DNA from: Ailurus styani | Taxonomy: Eukaryota > Chordata > Mammalia > Carnivora > Ailuridae | Reading direction: 5' to 3' | Assembly: GCA_002007465.1 (NCBI GenBank) | Contig: LNAC01000859.1 | Span: 322,551 to 386,550, forward strand | Length of the DNA: 64,000 nucleotides | Shown: positions 23,206 to 35,563 of the stretch, in pieces | Layout: every line of letters starts with the position of its first letter | Numbering within the stretch: the first letter of the stretch is position 1 | Program-made: the position numbers and the translations under genes | Notes under the pieces: generated by a model | Told to the model about the DNA's origin: nothing | Seen by the model: the letters and a program-made list of their open reading frames with translations, nothing else | The model's database searches: none

Positions 23206-24676
23206 CGCCGGTCTTGGACGCTTTTCTCGCCTTAGTGTTGGGTCTCTTTAATATTGTGTGACCAGGACCATCCCAACAGCATCTGGCCCAGAGGAACTGG
23301 GTTCTAAATAATTAAAATCCCATTCCTTGGTTTATTAAAAATCCCAGTATTGACTTGGGGTGGTCCCTGGACGCCTCGCCCCGGGGCTGTGTCCCGGGCA
23401 GGGCAGGTGCAGCGCTGCGCCGCCTCCACGCGCGCGCCCCAGAAGCTTCCTCAGCCGCTGGCCCCACCGTCCAGGAAGCGAGGGCTGAGCTTCTCTCGAA
23501 AGCAGCCGCCGGGCCGAGTGCCTGCGAGCCCCGAAGGGCACCCAGGTCCCCTGGCTCTCCTTCCTCCAGGGTCCCGTTCCGCTTCGGCCTTCCCAGCGTG
23601 GGGCGTTCAGGGACTAGAAAGAGAGAAAGTTCTTACCTGTCATGTTGTTAAGCCTATCAAATCCTGCTACACAGGAAATTTTAAAGGTATTCTTTAAATG
23701 GTTTAAAATGTCGTTTCTTCATGTGCACTTAGGCTAAATTCCAGCCCTGCAGGTAGGTTCCAGGAGTTTAGTCCCAGAATTAGCAAAACATTCGTGGATA
23801 TTTGGCCATAGTTGTACAGGAGAGACTGTGGTACCCCAAACAGAGATCCGCTCCAGGGGGATGTGGGTAAACGAAGGCAGGCGGCTGGTCTCCCGGATAA
23901 GGATGGGGTCCCCAGACAGGACTCCTCTGGTTTCTGCTGAACTGGGTACAAGGCATAGAAGTAAGTTTATAATACAGATGCTTAAAACCCTTTGGGTGAA
24001 ATTAAAATAGAGAGAGATTATTTTCCCCTTGCTTGGTTACAGTTTGCAGTGCACACAGGAGGTTTCGTATGTCTATTTTCCCCCTGCCACGTCATGGACA
24101 CCCCTCCACTGCTCAGAGTAGCCAAATATGAGTGTTCCTCTGGACGATTTTCTCAAGCAAATGAAATCAGCGGCTCCTCCATTCAGGATTTCCACCCGTT
24201 CGTTACAGAGCTGGAAACAGGGGAGTTCCCATCCTCCTCGCGCTGCGATTCCGGCCGCTCCTCTTTATTCTACTCTCTGCGGAGGCCCGCGCCCGTCCCG
24301 GGAGGCGGCTCTGCCAGGAAGGCGGCCCGACCAGTGCCCCGCGCCTGGTCCGCGTCCGAGCCCACCTTCGCCCCGCGTCGTCGTCTCCGAGACGAAAGCC
24401 CCGAATGGGAACGCGGAGTGTTTGTACCCACTGCGCCGCAGCTGGTCCCGGCACTTGCAAAATGGTCAGTGGCTCCTGCTCGGCCAGGCTGAGTGTGTGC
24501 GTGTGTGCGAGCAGGGGAGCGAGGGTGTTCGGTGTGCGGGGGGTGCGCTGTGTGTGCGCGCGTCTCCGGGAAGGTCTCGCGGCGGCTGGAGCCGGGACTG
24601 ACAGCCCGGGCGGAGCGCGAGCAGCTCCACACACTAAACCTCTCGCCTCTCCCCTCACCCCCACCCCTCCCACTCC

Positions 24677-25052
24677 NNNNNNNNNNNNNNNNNNNNNNNN
24701 NNNNNNNNNNNNNNNNNNNNNNNNNNNNNNNNNNNNNNNNNNNNNNNNNNNNNNNNNNNNNNNNNNNNNNNNNNNNNNNNNNNNNNNNNNNNNNNNNNNN
24801 NNNNNNNNNNNNNNNNNNNNNNNNNNNNNNNNNNNNNNNNNNNNNNNNNNNNNNNNNNNNNNNNNNNNNNNNNNNNNNNNNNNNNNNNNNNNNNNNNNNN
24901 NNNNNNNNNNNNNNNNNNNNNNNNNNNNNNNNNNNNNNNNNNNNNNNNNNNNNNNNNNNNNNNNNNNNNNNNNNNNNNNNNNNNNNNNNNNNNNNNNNNN
25001 NNNNNNNNNNNNNNNNNNNNNNNNNNNNNNNNNNNNNNNNNNNNNNNNNNNN
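24677..25052. other. Assembly gap (376 N)
   Basis: Continuous N between a C-rich left flank and a right flank that opens with a long run of C. The setting, a GC-rich and homopolymer-rich CpG island, is a typical cause of sequencing drop-out. The gap may hide promoter sequence or an upstream non-coding exon. Confidence 0.99.
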
Positions 25053-27258
25053 CCCCCCCCCCCACCCCGTCTCCTCCTTTCTCCCCTCTCGGTCGCTCTT
25101 GAGTCCCGGGTGAATTCTCATTAACTTGCAAGGTTCCTGCAACAACAGCTACCCTTCTCTAGAGGCCACCCGGACTGCTTTTATTCTTTTTATTTCTTTC
25201 TTTTGTATGGGGAAAAAAAAAGTGCTAAAATAAATCAGTTGTCCTGAGTCCTCGAATTTTTGCCCAGTAAATATTAGACCAGTAGAGCTCAGAGAGTCCG
25301 CTGTGTAATAAAAGTCACAAGTGGATCTAATGTAAGGGTGATGGGGGAGGCAGGGAGGGAAAGAAACACCTTAGATGTGTTTAAATTAAGTATTTTTTCT
25401 TTAGGCCTTTCATATTTTTTTTTTTAAATGTCAACATCTTAAACTATGTGGAATAAGGAATTGGACAGAAGCATATTTTGAATCACCCTTTTGTGGTATG
25501 CCTCACGGGAACCCTTAAAAGTTTACCTTGTGGTATCAGAGATACAGGATAATTCCAAGTTGGGAGATCTAGATCGTGTTGTGTATTAGTTAAATGTTTC
25601 CTAGAGGATTCTGGAAGTACAGTTGATCCTAGAGTGGTCAATTCATTCAAGAGTAACCTGGTTCTACAGAGTTCACTTTCTCTTATGGTTATAACTCAAT
25701 TCATGATTTCTGAATTCTTTTTGGTAGCTCTTTCATCTGAAGAGTCATCTCATCGCCTCTAAGACTCATTAAAGTACTTTCAGACCCATAAAGCCTTCTT
25801 TCCTTGACTCTTCAAGAGTCTTTGTCTCTAAACTCCTTTGGATACATGTCTTTCAACCATTTTTTTTAGCCTCGTCTCATAGTAAGACATCTACATTACA
25901 TTGACACACAGTGCATTCATACATCTGTCCTCCAAAAATGTTAATGGGAAAACATATTTTAATACATGGAATACACACTGCTAGTTACCTAATTATCATT
26001 ACTATTTGGTAAAGTATAGTCCTAACGCAATAAATTTATGAAGCAGCAAAGGATTCCTGGCAACCTATAGTCCGGAAAACGTTGTTTTAGATGAAATGAA
26101 CTACACCACTCCTTGTACTATATTTATTATTTAGTTTCACATGAGTATGTTTGTTCAAACAGAATCTTGATTGGAAGACCCTTGAGAGTTTATATTTACT
26201 TGTTTTCTAAGTAACTCCGCCACAATGAACAATGCCCACAGTAAGTGCTTAGTAAATAGATAGTGAGTTAATAAAGAAAAGAGAAAGAGAAGAAAGGAAG
26301 AAACAAGCAGGTGGCACAGTCCTTGGCAATTCCTCTTGGCTTTTGCTGGATGGCATTTGGATGAGGTTGGTTCCCATTTAAGGACATACAAGGCCTTACC
26401 ATGTACTATGTTCTTTATATTTATGATTATACTCGCCATTCTAATGTCTGGAAATTAAAATACTTTAGACATAAAGAACTCGTAGAATACAAGCAAATAT
26501 GTCACCAACCCCCAGCTGTATTAACTAGATCTGGTATACAAGCAAAACAACACAAAACAAAACACACACACATGCATGAATTAAATGACTATAAAGACGC
26601 TTTTTCTTAGAAGGAAAAGGTAAATGATTCACTATTGAAAGAACATTCACACTCGACTAAAGAAATAGATTCCCAGGACTTTAAAAGCCAAGTATCTCAG
26701 AGCCATGAAGATTCTCTTGCCTCCAATGGAAATTAGTGTGCTCTGTTGTCTATTCTCTTTATTAATTGTGAAATCTAAATCAACATCATTTTTTACCATA
26801 TCTTTCCTATAGAAGAGCATAAGTACCTGACAAAAATCTAAAATCTGTTTCAGCAATTCACTCTAGACTCATTTCTCTCCTTTTTACTGTTCTAGAGCCA
26901 GGTCTTTCCACTCCACCTGGAAGGTCATATTGACCCTGTCTTTCAACTATATGATTCATTTGACAGCCTGCCTGGAATTTAATTTGGCATTTCCCCCAAG
27001 ACACTTTTTCAGATTTGCCCCCTCTAAGAGCATATCTCCTTCTAAAAGTGACTCTTCACCCCCATATGTGAACACCAATTCCTAATCCCCGCCCAGGGTC
27101 CTGCCTGCTATTTATAGGGAGAGGAAATCAGAAAGTGTTTTAACAGAAAATAATATTCTAATTAAAGATAATCCAAATTTTCAGCTGCAATCAACATGAT
27201 TTTGTTATGAAAGTAAAACTTCTTCCAACCTCAGGGCCAGTTTGTGTATGACATTTTT
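25053..27258. other. Upstream flank of NOL4, no recognised features
   Basis: Beyond the CpG island the sequence turns AT-rich and unique. I see no SINE, L1 or coding exon up to the SINE at 27274. Confidence 0.55.
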
Positions 27259-27273
27259 AAAATCTAGAAACAC

Positions 27274-27475
27274 AGGGTGCCTGGGTGGCTCAGTGGGTTA
27301 AGCCTCTGCCTTTGGCTCAGGTCATGATCTCAGGGTCCTGGAATCGAGCCCCGCGTTGGGCTCTCTGATCTGCGGGGAGCCTGCTTCCTCCTCTCTCTCT
27401 GCCCACCTCTCTGACTACTTGTGATCTCTCTCTTTCTGTCAAATAAATAAATAAATAATTTTAAAATAAATAAAT
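27274..27475 (+). mobile_element. Can-SINE, plus
   Basis: Head GGTGCCTGGGTGGCTCAGTG, body with ACTACTTGTGATCTCTC, tail of AAATAAATAA units. Exact 15-bp target duplication AAAATCTAGAAACAC at 27259-27273 and 27476-27490. Confidence 0.95.
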
Positions 27476-27639
27476 AAAATCTAGAAACACTTATATTTTA
27501 ATATCAATCACAAGTATTTATTGCAACACCACATATTCATCAGCAAAATGTTATAGTCCAAACATATAATCTGTAATCATAAAATAAATGTTCAAAGAAT
27601 AAAAAAGCCTTCATCATATAATTATGCTTTTATTCAACA

Positions 27640-27765
27640 AATATTTACTGAGCACCAGTTATTTGGATCAGCTTTAAGTTTCAAGTAGTCCACAAGACCT
27701 GTACATATACATTGTACTCATCTAATGGAGTTTACATTTTTCTCAGGAAAACGCAATAAACAAGG
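27640..27765 (-). repeat. Probable L2 remnant
   Basis: TTCAACAAATATTTACTGAGCACC and the later GGAGTTTACATTTT text resemble the reverse of an L2 3' end. Diverged. Confidence 0.4.
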
Positions 27766-27869
27766 AAGCACATAGTACTTGAGGTGAATGCTAGGTGGGG
27801 AAAAAATGGTGCTGTAATAGAAAACACTGGCAGAGTGGATGGACTTGGTAATGCAGGGACGATCTCTGA

Positions 27870-28260
27870 GTACATGACATTTATCACGAGACCTGAAGGA
27901 TACCAGGGGATCAACCATCTGAAGAGCTGGGAAGGGAAACTACAGGCCCAGCACAAAGGGCATAGGCAAGAGTTATTGGCACGTTTGAGGAATAGGAGGA
28001 AGGCCAGTACAACTGGAACTTACTGAGCTTGGACGGTGGAGAATGGGGATGGAGGTCTGAGTGGTCCTCTGTGGCCAGATCTTGTAGGACAGTGCTTGCC
28101 ATGATAAACAGTTTACATTCTATTGTTGATTCAGCAGAAAATTAATAAAGGATTTAAAGCAGGAGAATTATGTGATGTGATATGCATTTGTATGTTTCAC
28201 TGGCCATTCTGAAGAGAAAGGACTAGAAGGGAACAAGCATGGAGGGAAGAAGACCAGTTA
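27870..28260. repeat. Ancient interspersed repeat, family not assigned
   Basis: Phrases such as GCACAAAGGGCATAGGCAAG and GGCCAGATCTTGTAGGAC resemble a widely dispersed old mammalian repeat. A similar piece occurs at 63255-63550. Confidence 0.35.
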
Positions 28261-31200
28261 GGAAATTGACAGTAGTTGTAGTAGCTTAGGTGAGGTATCG
28301 TGGTGATAGATTAGGAAGGTAATGGTTGAGGGAGAGTGAATTGATGGATGGCAGATATGTTTTAAAGATAGAAGAGGGCACACTGATGGATTGCATGTGG
28401 CAGGTGAAGGAAAAGATTGAGTCAAGGATGACCATATGGCTTCTGGCTTTTGTAGTATGGTTTGTGAGGCCATTGACTTAGAGAGGGGTGTTTGAGGAGG
28501 AACAGATTGGAGTTGGAGGCTGAGGTAGGAGCAGAAGTAGGTTGATGTGGAGAGGCAGGAAGAATTTAATTTCAGAGAAGTTAAATTTGAAATACCAGGA
28601 GAGTTGTTCATGTAGGCATTTGAATATAGAAGCTTGAACTACAGTGAAAAGTCTGGGCTGAAGATATAAATACAGGAGTTTTAAAGCCATAAGAATGAAT
28701 GACATCACCTCTACCCACATTCCTCCAACCCCCAAAAGGAAAAATATTCATCTTTTAAATATTGATTTTATATAAACTAATACCCCATGACTGAAATAGA
28801 ATGTCAGACACTGAATAGCAGAACCTGGTTTCTTTTGGTATAACACACAATGGAAAAGTCTGAGAAACACAGCAAAGCCATTTGGCTCAGTCCTTGACTA
28901 TACCTAAATCATTAGTGAGCTCCAAACTTGATGGGGCTTTAAAATCTTCTAAAATTTAAAAAGGAAAGATCGAGAATGTTGGGTTAGATCTCTACTAGAT
29001 TAGATCAGGACCTGGTGGTGTGCTAAAGTAGGAATCTAAAATTTGAGGATGGCCTATGAACCCCTGTATCGTCAAAGGGATAGAATAGGGACTATGGCTA
29101 CTGAACTGTGTCAATAAGACAATGTGAGGCCTTTAGCTGTACTAGAGATTATGATAGATGGTAGTTGTCACTTTGAAACCTGGAAGTTCTGAACATCATT
29201 ATGCATTCAGATGCTTAACAGTCTATTAATAACTCTTCCAAGGAACAGAAATTTGTAAAGGAAGCAAATGGCCAACTCTGTCAGCAACTTGATTAACATA
29301 TAGCATGGTAACTTTTCAAAATAAAACAGAAAAACAAAGTTAAAGCAGAAATGTACAGCTCATGTGGATAGAGCAATTTGGGACTACATACAAAAAGTGT
29401 CACAAATCTGTTTTTTTTAGTTGACTTCCATCTATTGACCCTTCTCCCAAATAATTTTGAAAAGAGCCTCTTTTTAATATACTATAACTATCCTTTGATT
29501 CAGAAGAGAAATGCTTTTGAGAGAATAAAAATACTGTCCTGATCTTCATAGCTGTCATTACTAAGACACCAAAAAACATTTCTTTCTATTTGTACGCTAT
29601 AGTATCCGTATCTTTATTCCATTTTCTAACTTAAAAAAGATTAGAAATTTAATGTTTGTTGTTCAGCCCAAAGTTGACCGATGTTTATGTCCAGTATGAT
29701 CATCATTAAATATGACACATTGGGCAGAAGTTAACTTCTATAAATATTTAAGTGTGCAAACTAAGAGCAAATTAGATTTGTCAGTCTAATGGATTTGCTG
29801 AATTTCTCTTCATCCCTACCTTTTACATCTCTGTACCAGCAAGTCCATGGCACAGCCAGTTCCTACATTCTGACAGCCACATATGGATTCATTCAACATT
29901 CATCCACCCAACATTTTCATCTAGCTGTTATAACCATGGTAAAGCCCAAAGTTAACAGTCTGGTGTTCATGTCCCTTGTATGAGAGAAGAAAATACATTT
30001 TTTTTTCTGGCCCCAAATATTGCTTTATTTCCCACTAGCCATATGGCTTATCTTTTCTTCCAAAATATATGTCTTAAAACAGGAATCCACATATTCATCG
30101 TCAACTCAGTGGACAGTACTATTGTAGAATTTCTACATTATTTTTAGAATAGTTATTTTGTCATAGGAAATAAAAACTCCTTTGGAAAGAGGGAGCAATC
30201 CACTTCTGCCCAATTCCTATTATATTTTTCCAGATTTCCAATTTTTACTCTGATTTCTGTTGGGGAAACCAATTAATATCATAACCATCATCATCTGACC
30301 TTTATATCTTATCTATAATACATTATTAATCATTCTAGGACACTTGTTTAACCTGAAGAATAAAAGTGACAAGAAAAGACACAAAGATTTCTTGGCTAAA
30401 ACCACAGAATCTATAAATAGTTTTCACAGGGGAGACATCTGAGTTCAAACATCAGAATCTGTAAAAGAGTTGTAACAATGTTAAAATACTGTCCTTTGGA
30501 AAAAGAGAAGCTGAAGAAATAGCTACCTTTAGTTTCCCTGGGACTATTCTAATAGGTTCTAAAAAGCAAGGCAGAAAAAAAGTTTTGGACTTCCCTTTTA
30601 TCTTTTCAAATGAACATCTCCCAAGTTTTTAGAAAACTCTTTAATTAGGTTTCTTGATCAAAAAGCAGTATAACCATGTAGAGTTTCTAAATTTTTAAGT
30701 TCTTTTTATAGTTTATATTAAGTTTGGAAATGAAAGTCAATTTTTAAAAAATGAAGTATTCAACTTATATGCAAAAATACTTCTTTGGCAATTCAATTTA
30801 AAACCGTCCACTTTGGTCATCCTGCTAGCCCGGAAAAACAGAGCTCCAGCATGGGGGTGACACAATGCCATCTATTAATGAATTGTGATTTTTAGCTTGA
30901 ACTAATCTTCAGGGCAAAGTTTTAAACATGTGTGCATGACATCCAAATTGCTAAACATATCATACAGCATAATTTATAAAGAACAGCCTCACTAGGTAAA
31001 ATGAAGCGATTAGCCAATCAAACCTTTAAGAGTCATTTTAGCCATTAATTTATAATTCAGTGTGATGATTAGAACAAACCCCCACATACAAGGAGAAGAT
31101 AGAGAAGTTCCATGAGGATCGATAGTGGAGAATGGATTACAAAGACAGCTATGTTACTGAATATATTTATGTGCACATGTGTTTCTGTAGAACAAATATA

Positions 31201-31989
31201 CATGAACTTTGAAACAGTGATAGTCCTTAAAATCTCAATTTCTTTGACTCAAGTAAAATCATCTGAGCATCCCATTTTACTAGAGTATTAAATTTACTAA
31301 TCCCAAGTAAAATGAAATGATGTCACGTCTTACACTTTTTTAGTTGTTTCCAAATATTCATATAACCATTATTTTCTAAAATAGCAGGAAATTATGTCAT
31401 TTGTAAGTATCAATTAATTAAGAAATATGTAATGAACATATTGGCTCAATTTCCTCCTAATACTCATCAAGGTAAAGGCTTTGTATTGATGTATACATTT
31501 TAAGAATAAAATTGATGTTGATTTCTGCTTCTAGTGCTATGGCTAACTAGAAACATTAAGAGAACCTTCTTCAAGAAAGCAACTCAAGGATGCATAATGG
31601 GAGCTTTGATTGCATGACTGGATTCACAGGATGTGTGGAAAGCATCTCACTCTCCCCTTGTCCCACAAAAAGAGTCTGTTGAAAACCAGTTAACACACCC
31701 AAGAGACTAGATTGTCTTATGAGAAAACTAAAATTCAGTGTTATAGTAGGAAGACTGAGCATGAGATCAGCTGCACAGTGCTGAAGCTGTGTCTAAAACT
31801 TCTCTATCAAGCCAGAGACACTTGAAGGGTGCCTTGCCACCTAGCTCATAGTAAAAGTAAATATAAATTCTCTGCAGAAAAAAAAAAATCCACCATTTGA
31901 ATAAACAGGTTTATCTCAGATTGAGATCATCCAGATATGAGCATATAATTGGAAATGTCCACATAAAAGAAGAGCAAATTTCATCTTCG
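28261..31989. other. Mostly unique intergenic DNA
   Basis: No confident gene, RNA or young repeat recognised. The open frames at 28258-28611 and 28478-28735 (minus) are low-complexity Ser/Leu-rich frames across purine-rich DNA. Confidence 0.5.
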
Positions 31990-31998
31990 AAAGCCAGC

Positions 31999-32210
31999 GT
32001 AGGGGTGCTTAGGTGGCTTAGTCAGTTAAGTGATTAACACCAGATTTTGGCTCAGGTCATGATCCCATGGGTCATGGGATTGAGCCCTGCATCTGGCTCC
32101 ACAGTCAGTGGGGAGTCTGCTTAAAGAGTCTCCTCCTCTGCCTCTACCCCTGCACTCATGCTCCCTCTCTCTCTCAAATAAATAAATCATTCAAAAAAGT
32201 AAATTAAATA
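31999..32210 (+). mobile_element. Diverged Can-SINE, plus
   Basis: Head GGGGTGCTTAGGTGGCTTAG, internal TTTGGCTCAGGTCATGATCC, tail CAAATAAATAAATC. Target duplication AAAGCCAGC at 31990-31998 and 32211-32219. Confidence 0.88.
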
Positions 32211-34872
32211 AAAGCCAGCAAAAGTAACAAGAACAAAACTTAACTTCCAAAGATTTTTATCCAGAAACAGATAAAATTAATCTATGATAGTAGAAGTTAG
32301 GATAGTAGTTACTTTGATTATAGTGAGTGGTGGGAGACACTAAGAAGTTTTTTTAAAACGCTAGTAACATTGTATCCTAATCTTTGTGCTAATTACACAG
32401 GTGGTCAGCTTCATGAAAATCCATCGAATTATAAACTTGTTATTAGTGGACTTTTGCCGATGTATGTTAACTTCAATTAAAAACTGTACTTTTAAAAGCA
32501 ATAAACACGCAAACTCTTCAGAGCAATAGCTAACAATATTTTTTAAAGTACAATTGATATGTTAGGAGAGGAGGTAAAATGGAACCATAGAAAATACTTA
32601 ATTAAAACCAGAGATGACAGAAAAAGAGAGAACAAGAAAAACTAACAACAAATTTTGAAAAGAAAGATATAAACACGATAGATATTAATTCAATGGTATC
32701 AATATAATCACTTTAAATGTGAATGGTCTAGATATGCCAATTGAAAGACAGAGATTGTCAGAGTAGATCACAAAATAAAACCCAACTGTATGTTATCTAC
32801 AAGAAACAGAGTTTAAAGAATTAACACTGATTAAAGGTAAAGGAATGGAGATAGATATAACATGTTAACATAATCGAAAGAAAGCCGATCTACTATGTTA
32901 ATTTTGAACCATCAGACTTAAGGACAATAAAAATAAGGGATAAAGAAGAGCATATAAAATGATAAAGTGATCAGTTCTTCAATTACACATAACAACCTTT
33001 AATGCACATACACCCAACATCAGAATATGTCAGGCAAAAACTGATAGAATTGCAAAGAGAAATAAAGAAAACTGCTGTTGTAGTTGAGACTTCAACATCT
33101 CTTTGCCACTATTGATAGATAAAGCAAGCATAAAGTCAGTGAAGATATAGATGGCCTGAACAGCATTATCAATCAGCTTGACCTAAGTGAGATGTATAGA
33201 ACACTCAATCCTACAACAGCAGAATGCACATTCTTCCTAAGCTCACAGGGAATAGTTATCAAGATATACCACATTCTGGGCCAAATAACAAAACTTACAA
33301 ATTTATAAGAATAGAAATTATACAAAGTATGTCTCCTCAAACCACATGGAATTAAATTAGAAATTAATAACAGAAAGATAACTGGAAAACCCCCAAATTT
33401 TGGAGATTAAACAAAACACATAAATAATACATGGGTTAAAGAAAAATTCTCAAGAAAAATTTAAAAAGTATTTTGAACCAAATGAAAATAAAATTATATC
33501 TTATAAAATTTGTGGGTTGCAGTAGAAGCAGTGCATAGAGGGAAATTTATAGCATTGAATACATATGCTAGAAAAGAAGGAAAATCTAAAACCAGTAACA
33601 CTTTTCACCTTAGAAAATGAAGAAAGAAGAACAAATTTAACAAAAACAAGAGGAAAACATAATACAAAATTAGAGCAAAGATCAATGAAATTGAAAATAG
33701 GAAAACAGTAGAGAAAATCAACAAAATCAAACACTGGTCCTTTGGAAAATGGAATAAAAGCAATAAATCTCTAGAAGATTAACCAGGAAAATACAAGACA
33801 CAGATCATCAAATTCAGGTATGAAGGAGGTCATTATATTTATCACATGGACATTAATAGGATAATAAAGGAATACTATAAACAACCATATGCCCACACAT
33901 TTAATAACTTAATTAAAATGGATCACTTCTTGAAATATAAAAACTACCAAAATTCACACAAAGAAAAATAGATCATCTAAATAGATCTATATCTATTTAA
34001 AAAATTGAATCAATAATTAATAACCTTCCAAAAGAGAAAGCATCGGTCCCAGAGGGTTTCACTGCTGAATTCTACTGAATTCTATATAAGGAAGAAATGA
34101 TCCCAACTCTACAGTCTCTTTTTAAAACTAGAAGCAGAAGAAACAGTTCCTAATTCACTCTAGGAGGTTATTACTACCTCAATACCAAAACTAGATAAAG
34201 GCATGTCGGAAATGGAAAACTAGAGACAAATATCTCATGGACATGGATATGAATATCCCCAATGAAATGTTAGCAAATTATATACAACAATATGTAACAG
34301 GATTATACACTGCAACCAAGTGGAATGTACTCCATATATGGAAGACTGTTTCTACATTTGAAAATCAATCATTGTTATCCACCACATCAAGAGGCTGAAG
34401 AAGTAAAATCATATGACCATATTAATTGACACAGATGAAACAAAACCCACCTCCCATTCATAATAAAAACCTCTCCGGTAATTTGGAATAAATAGAACTT
34501 TCTCTGCTTGATAAAACACACCTGCAAAACCCTTAAAGCTAACATCATCCTTAATGGTGAAAAATTAGACACTATCCCCAAGTTTTAGGACAAGGCAAGA
34601 ATGCCCTGTCTCACTACTCCTATTTGACATTGTATTATAAGTCTTATCTAATGCAATAAGATTTTTTTTCAAAGGAAAAAATATAAGGTACACAGATTGG
34701 GAAGGAAGAAATAAAACTATCTTTTCCACAGATAGCAGATTATCTATGCTGAAAACCTTAAGTAATCTACAAGTCCAAAATCCTAGAACAGATAAGCAAT
34801 TATAACAAGACTGCAAAGATACAGGTTGAAAGATACAAAAGCCAAGTGCTCCTATAAAGTGGCAATGAACAC

Positions 34873-34916
34873 TTTTTTTTTTTTTTGCCCCAGGGGTACA
34901 GGTCTGTGAATCATCA
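34873..34916 (-). mobile_element. Micro L1 3'-end insertion (44 bp)
   Basis: Fourteen T (34873-34886) followed by only 30 bp of the reverse of the carnivore L1 3' end (ends TCTGTGAATCATCA). It is bracketed by an exact 11-bp target duplication GCAATGAACAC at 34862-34872 and 34917-34927. Confidence 0.85.
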
Positions 34917-35306
34917 GCAATGAACACATTTAATTTGAAAATTTAAAAATATCATTTATAATAGCACCAAAAATATATTAAATACTTAGGTATAAATCTT
35001 ACAGAATATACAGGAAAGTACAATACTCTGAGTTTATTTTATAGAAATTAGCAAATTGATCGTAAAATTTATGTAGAAAGACAAAAGACCTAGGACAGCC
35101 AACAGTATGGTAAAAAGGAAAAAGAAGGAAAAGCTGTAGGTAACACAAGACACAACTTCAATGCTCATTTTAAAGCCATAGTATTCAAGACAGCATGGTA
35201 TTGGCTAAAGAATAGACATATAGATCAATTAAGCAGTCTAGAGACCCTAGAAATGCACCCAGGAAAATATACTGACAGAAAGAGCAATTTAATGGAGAAA
35301 AGATTC

Positions 35307-35563
35307 TTTTTTGTGTGTGTGTGCCCCAGGGGTACAGGTCTGTGAATCATCAGGCTTACACCTTTCACAGCACTCACCATAGCACAAACCCTCCCCAATG
35401 TCCATAACCCATCCACCCTATCCCTACCCTCCCACCCCCCAGCAACCCTCAGTTTGTTTCCTGAGATTAAGAGTCTCTCTGATATGAGGAACTTGAGGGG
35501 CAGGGCAGGGGGGTCACGGGGGGTAGGGAGGGAAAAAAATGAAACCATAAGAGACTCTTAATC
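35307..35563 (-). mobile_element. Young L1 3' end with 5' inversion (twin-priming structure)
   Basis: 35307-35477 is the reverse of the carnivore L1 3' end, from a T-rich/TG tail to GATTAAGAGTCTCT. 35478-35563 is the adjacent upstream part of the same L1 in the opposite orientation, ending in CATAAGAGACTCTTAATC. This head-to-head order is the signature of twin priming. It lies inside L1M ORF2 (AAAAGATTC to TCAACAAATGGTGCTGG). Target duplications are unclear. Confidence 0.72.

Larger units (their letters stand above)
22030..25110. promoter_or_regulatory. CpG island spanning NOL4 promoter and first exon
   Basis: CpG dinucleotides are frequent and the base composition is strongly GC-rich here, against AT-rich DNA on both sides. 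The densest parts are 22140-23110, 23370-23600 and 24230-24660. An AT-richer dip lies at 23620-24150, and a run of N (24677-25052) falls in the right part. NOL4 is the only gene I can assign to it. Such islands commonly start transcription in both directions, but I could not support a plus-strand transcript. Confidence 0.8.

Noticed and set aside
24128..24673. Long overlapping open frames on both strands next to the N gap
   Set aside because: GC-rich DNA lacks stop codons by composition; the products are Arg/Pro/Ala-rich without known domains, and frames running through N are meaningless.
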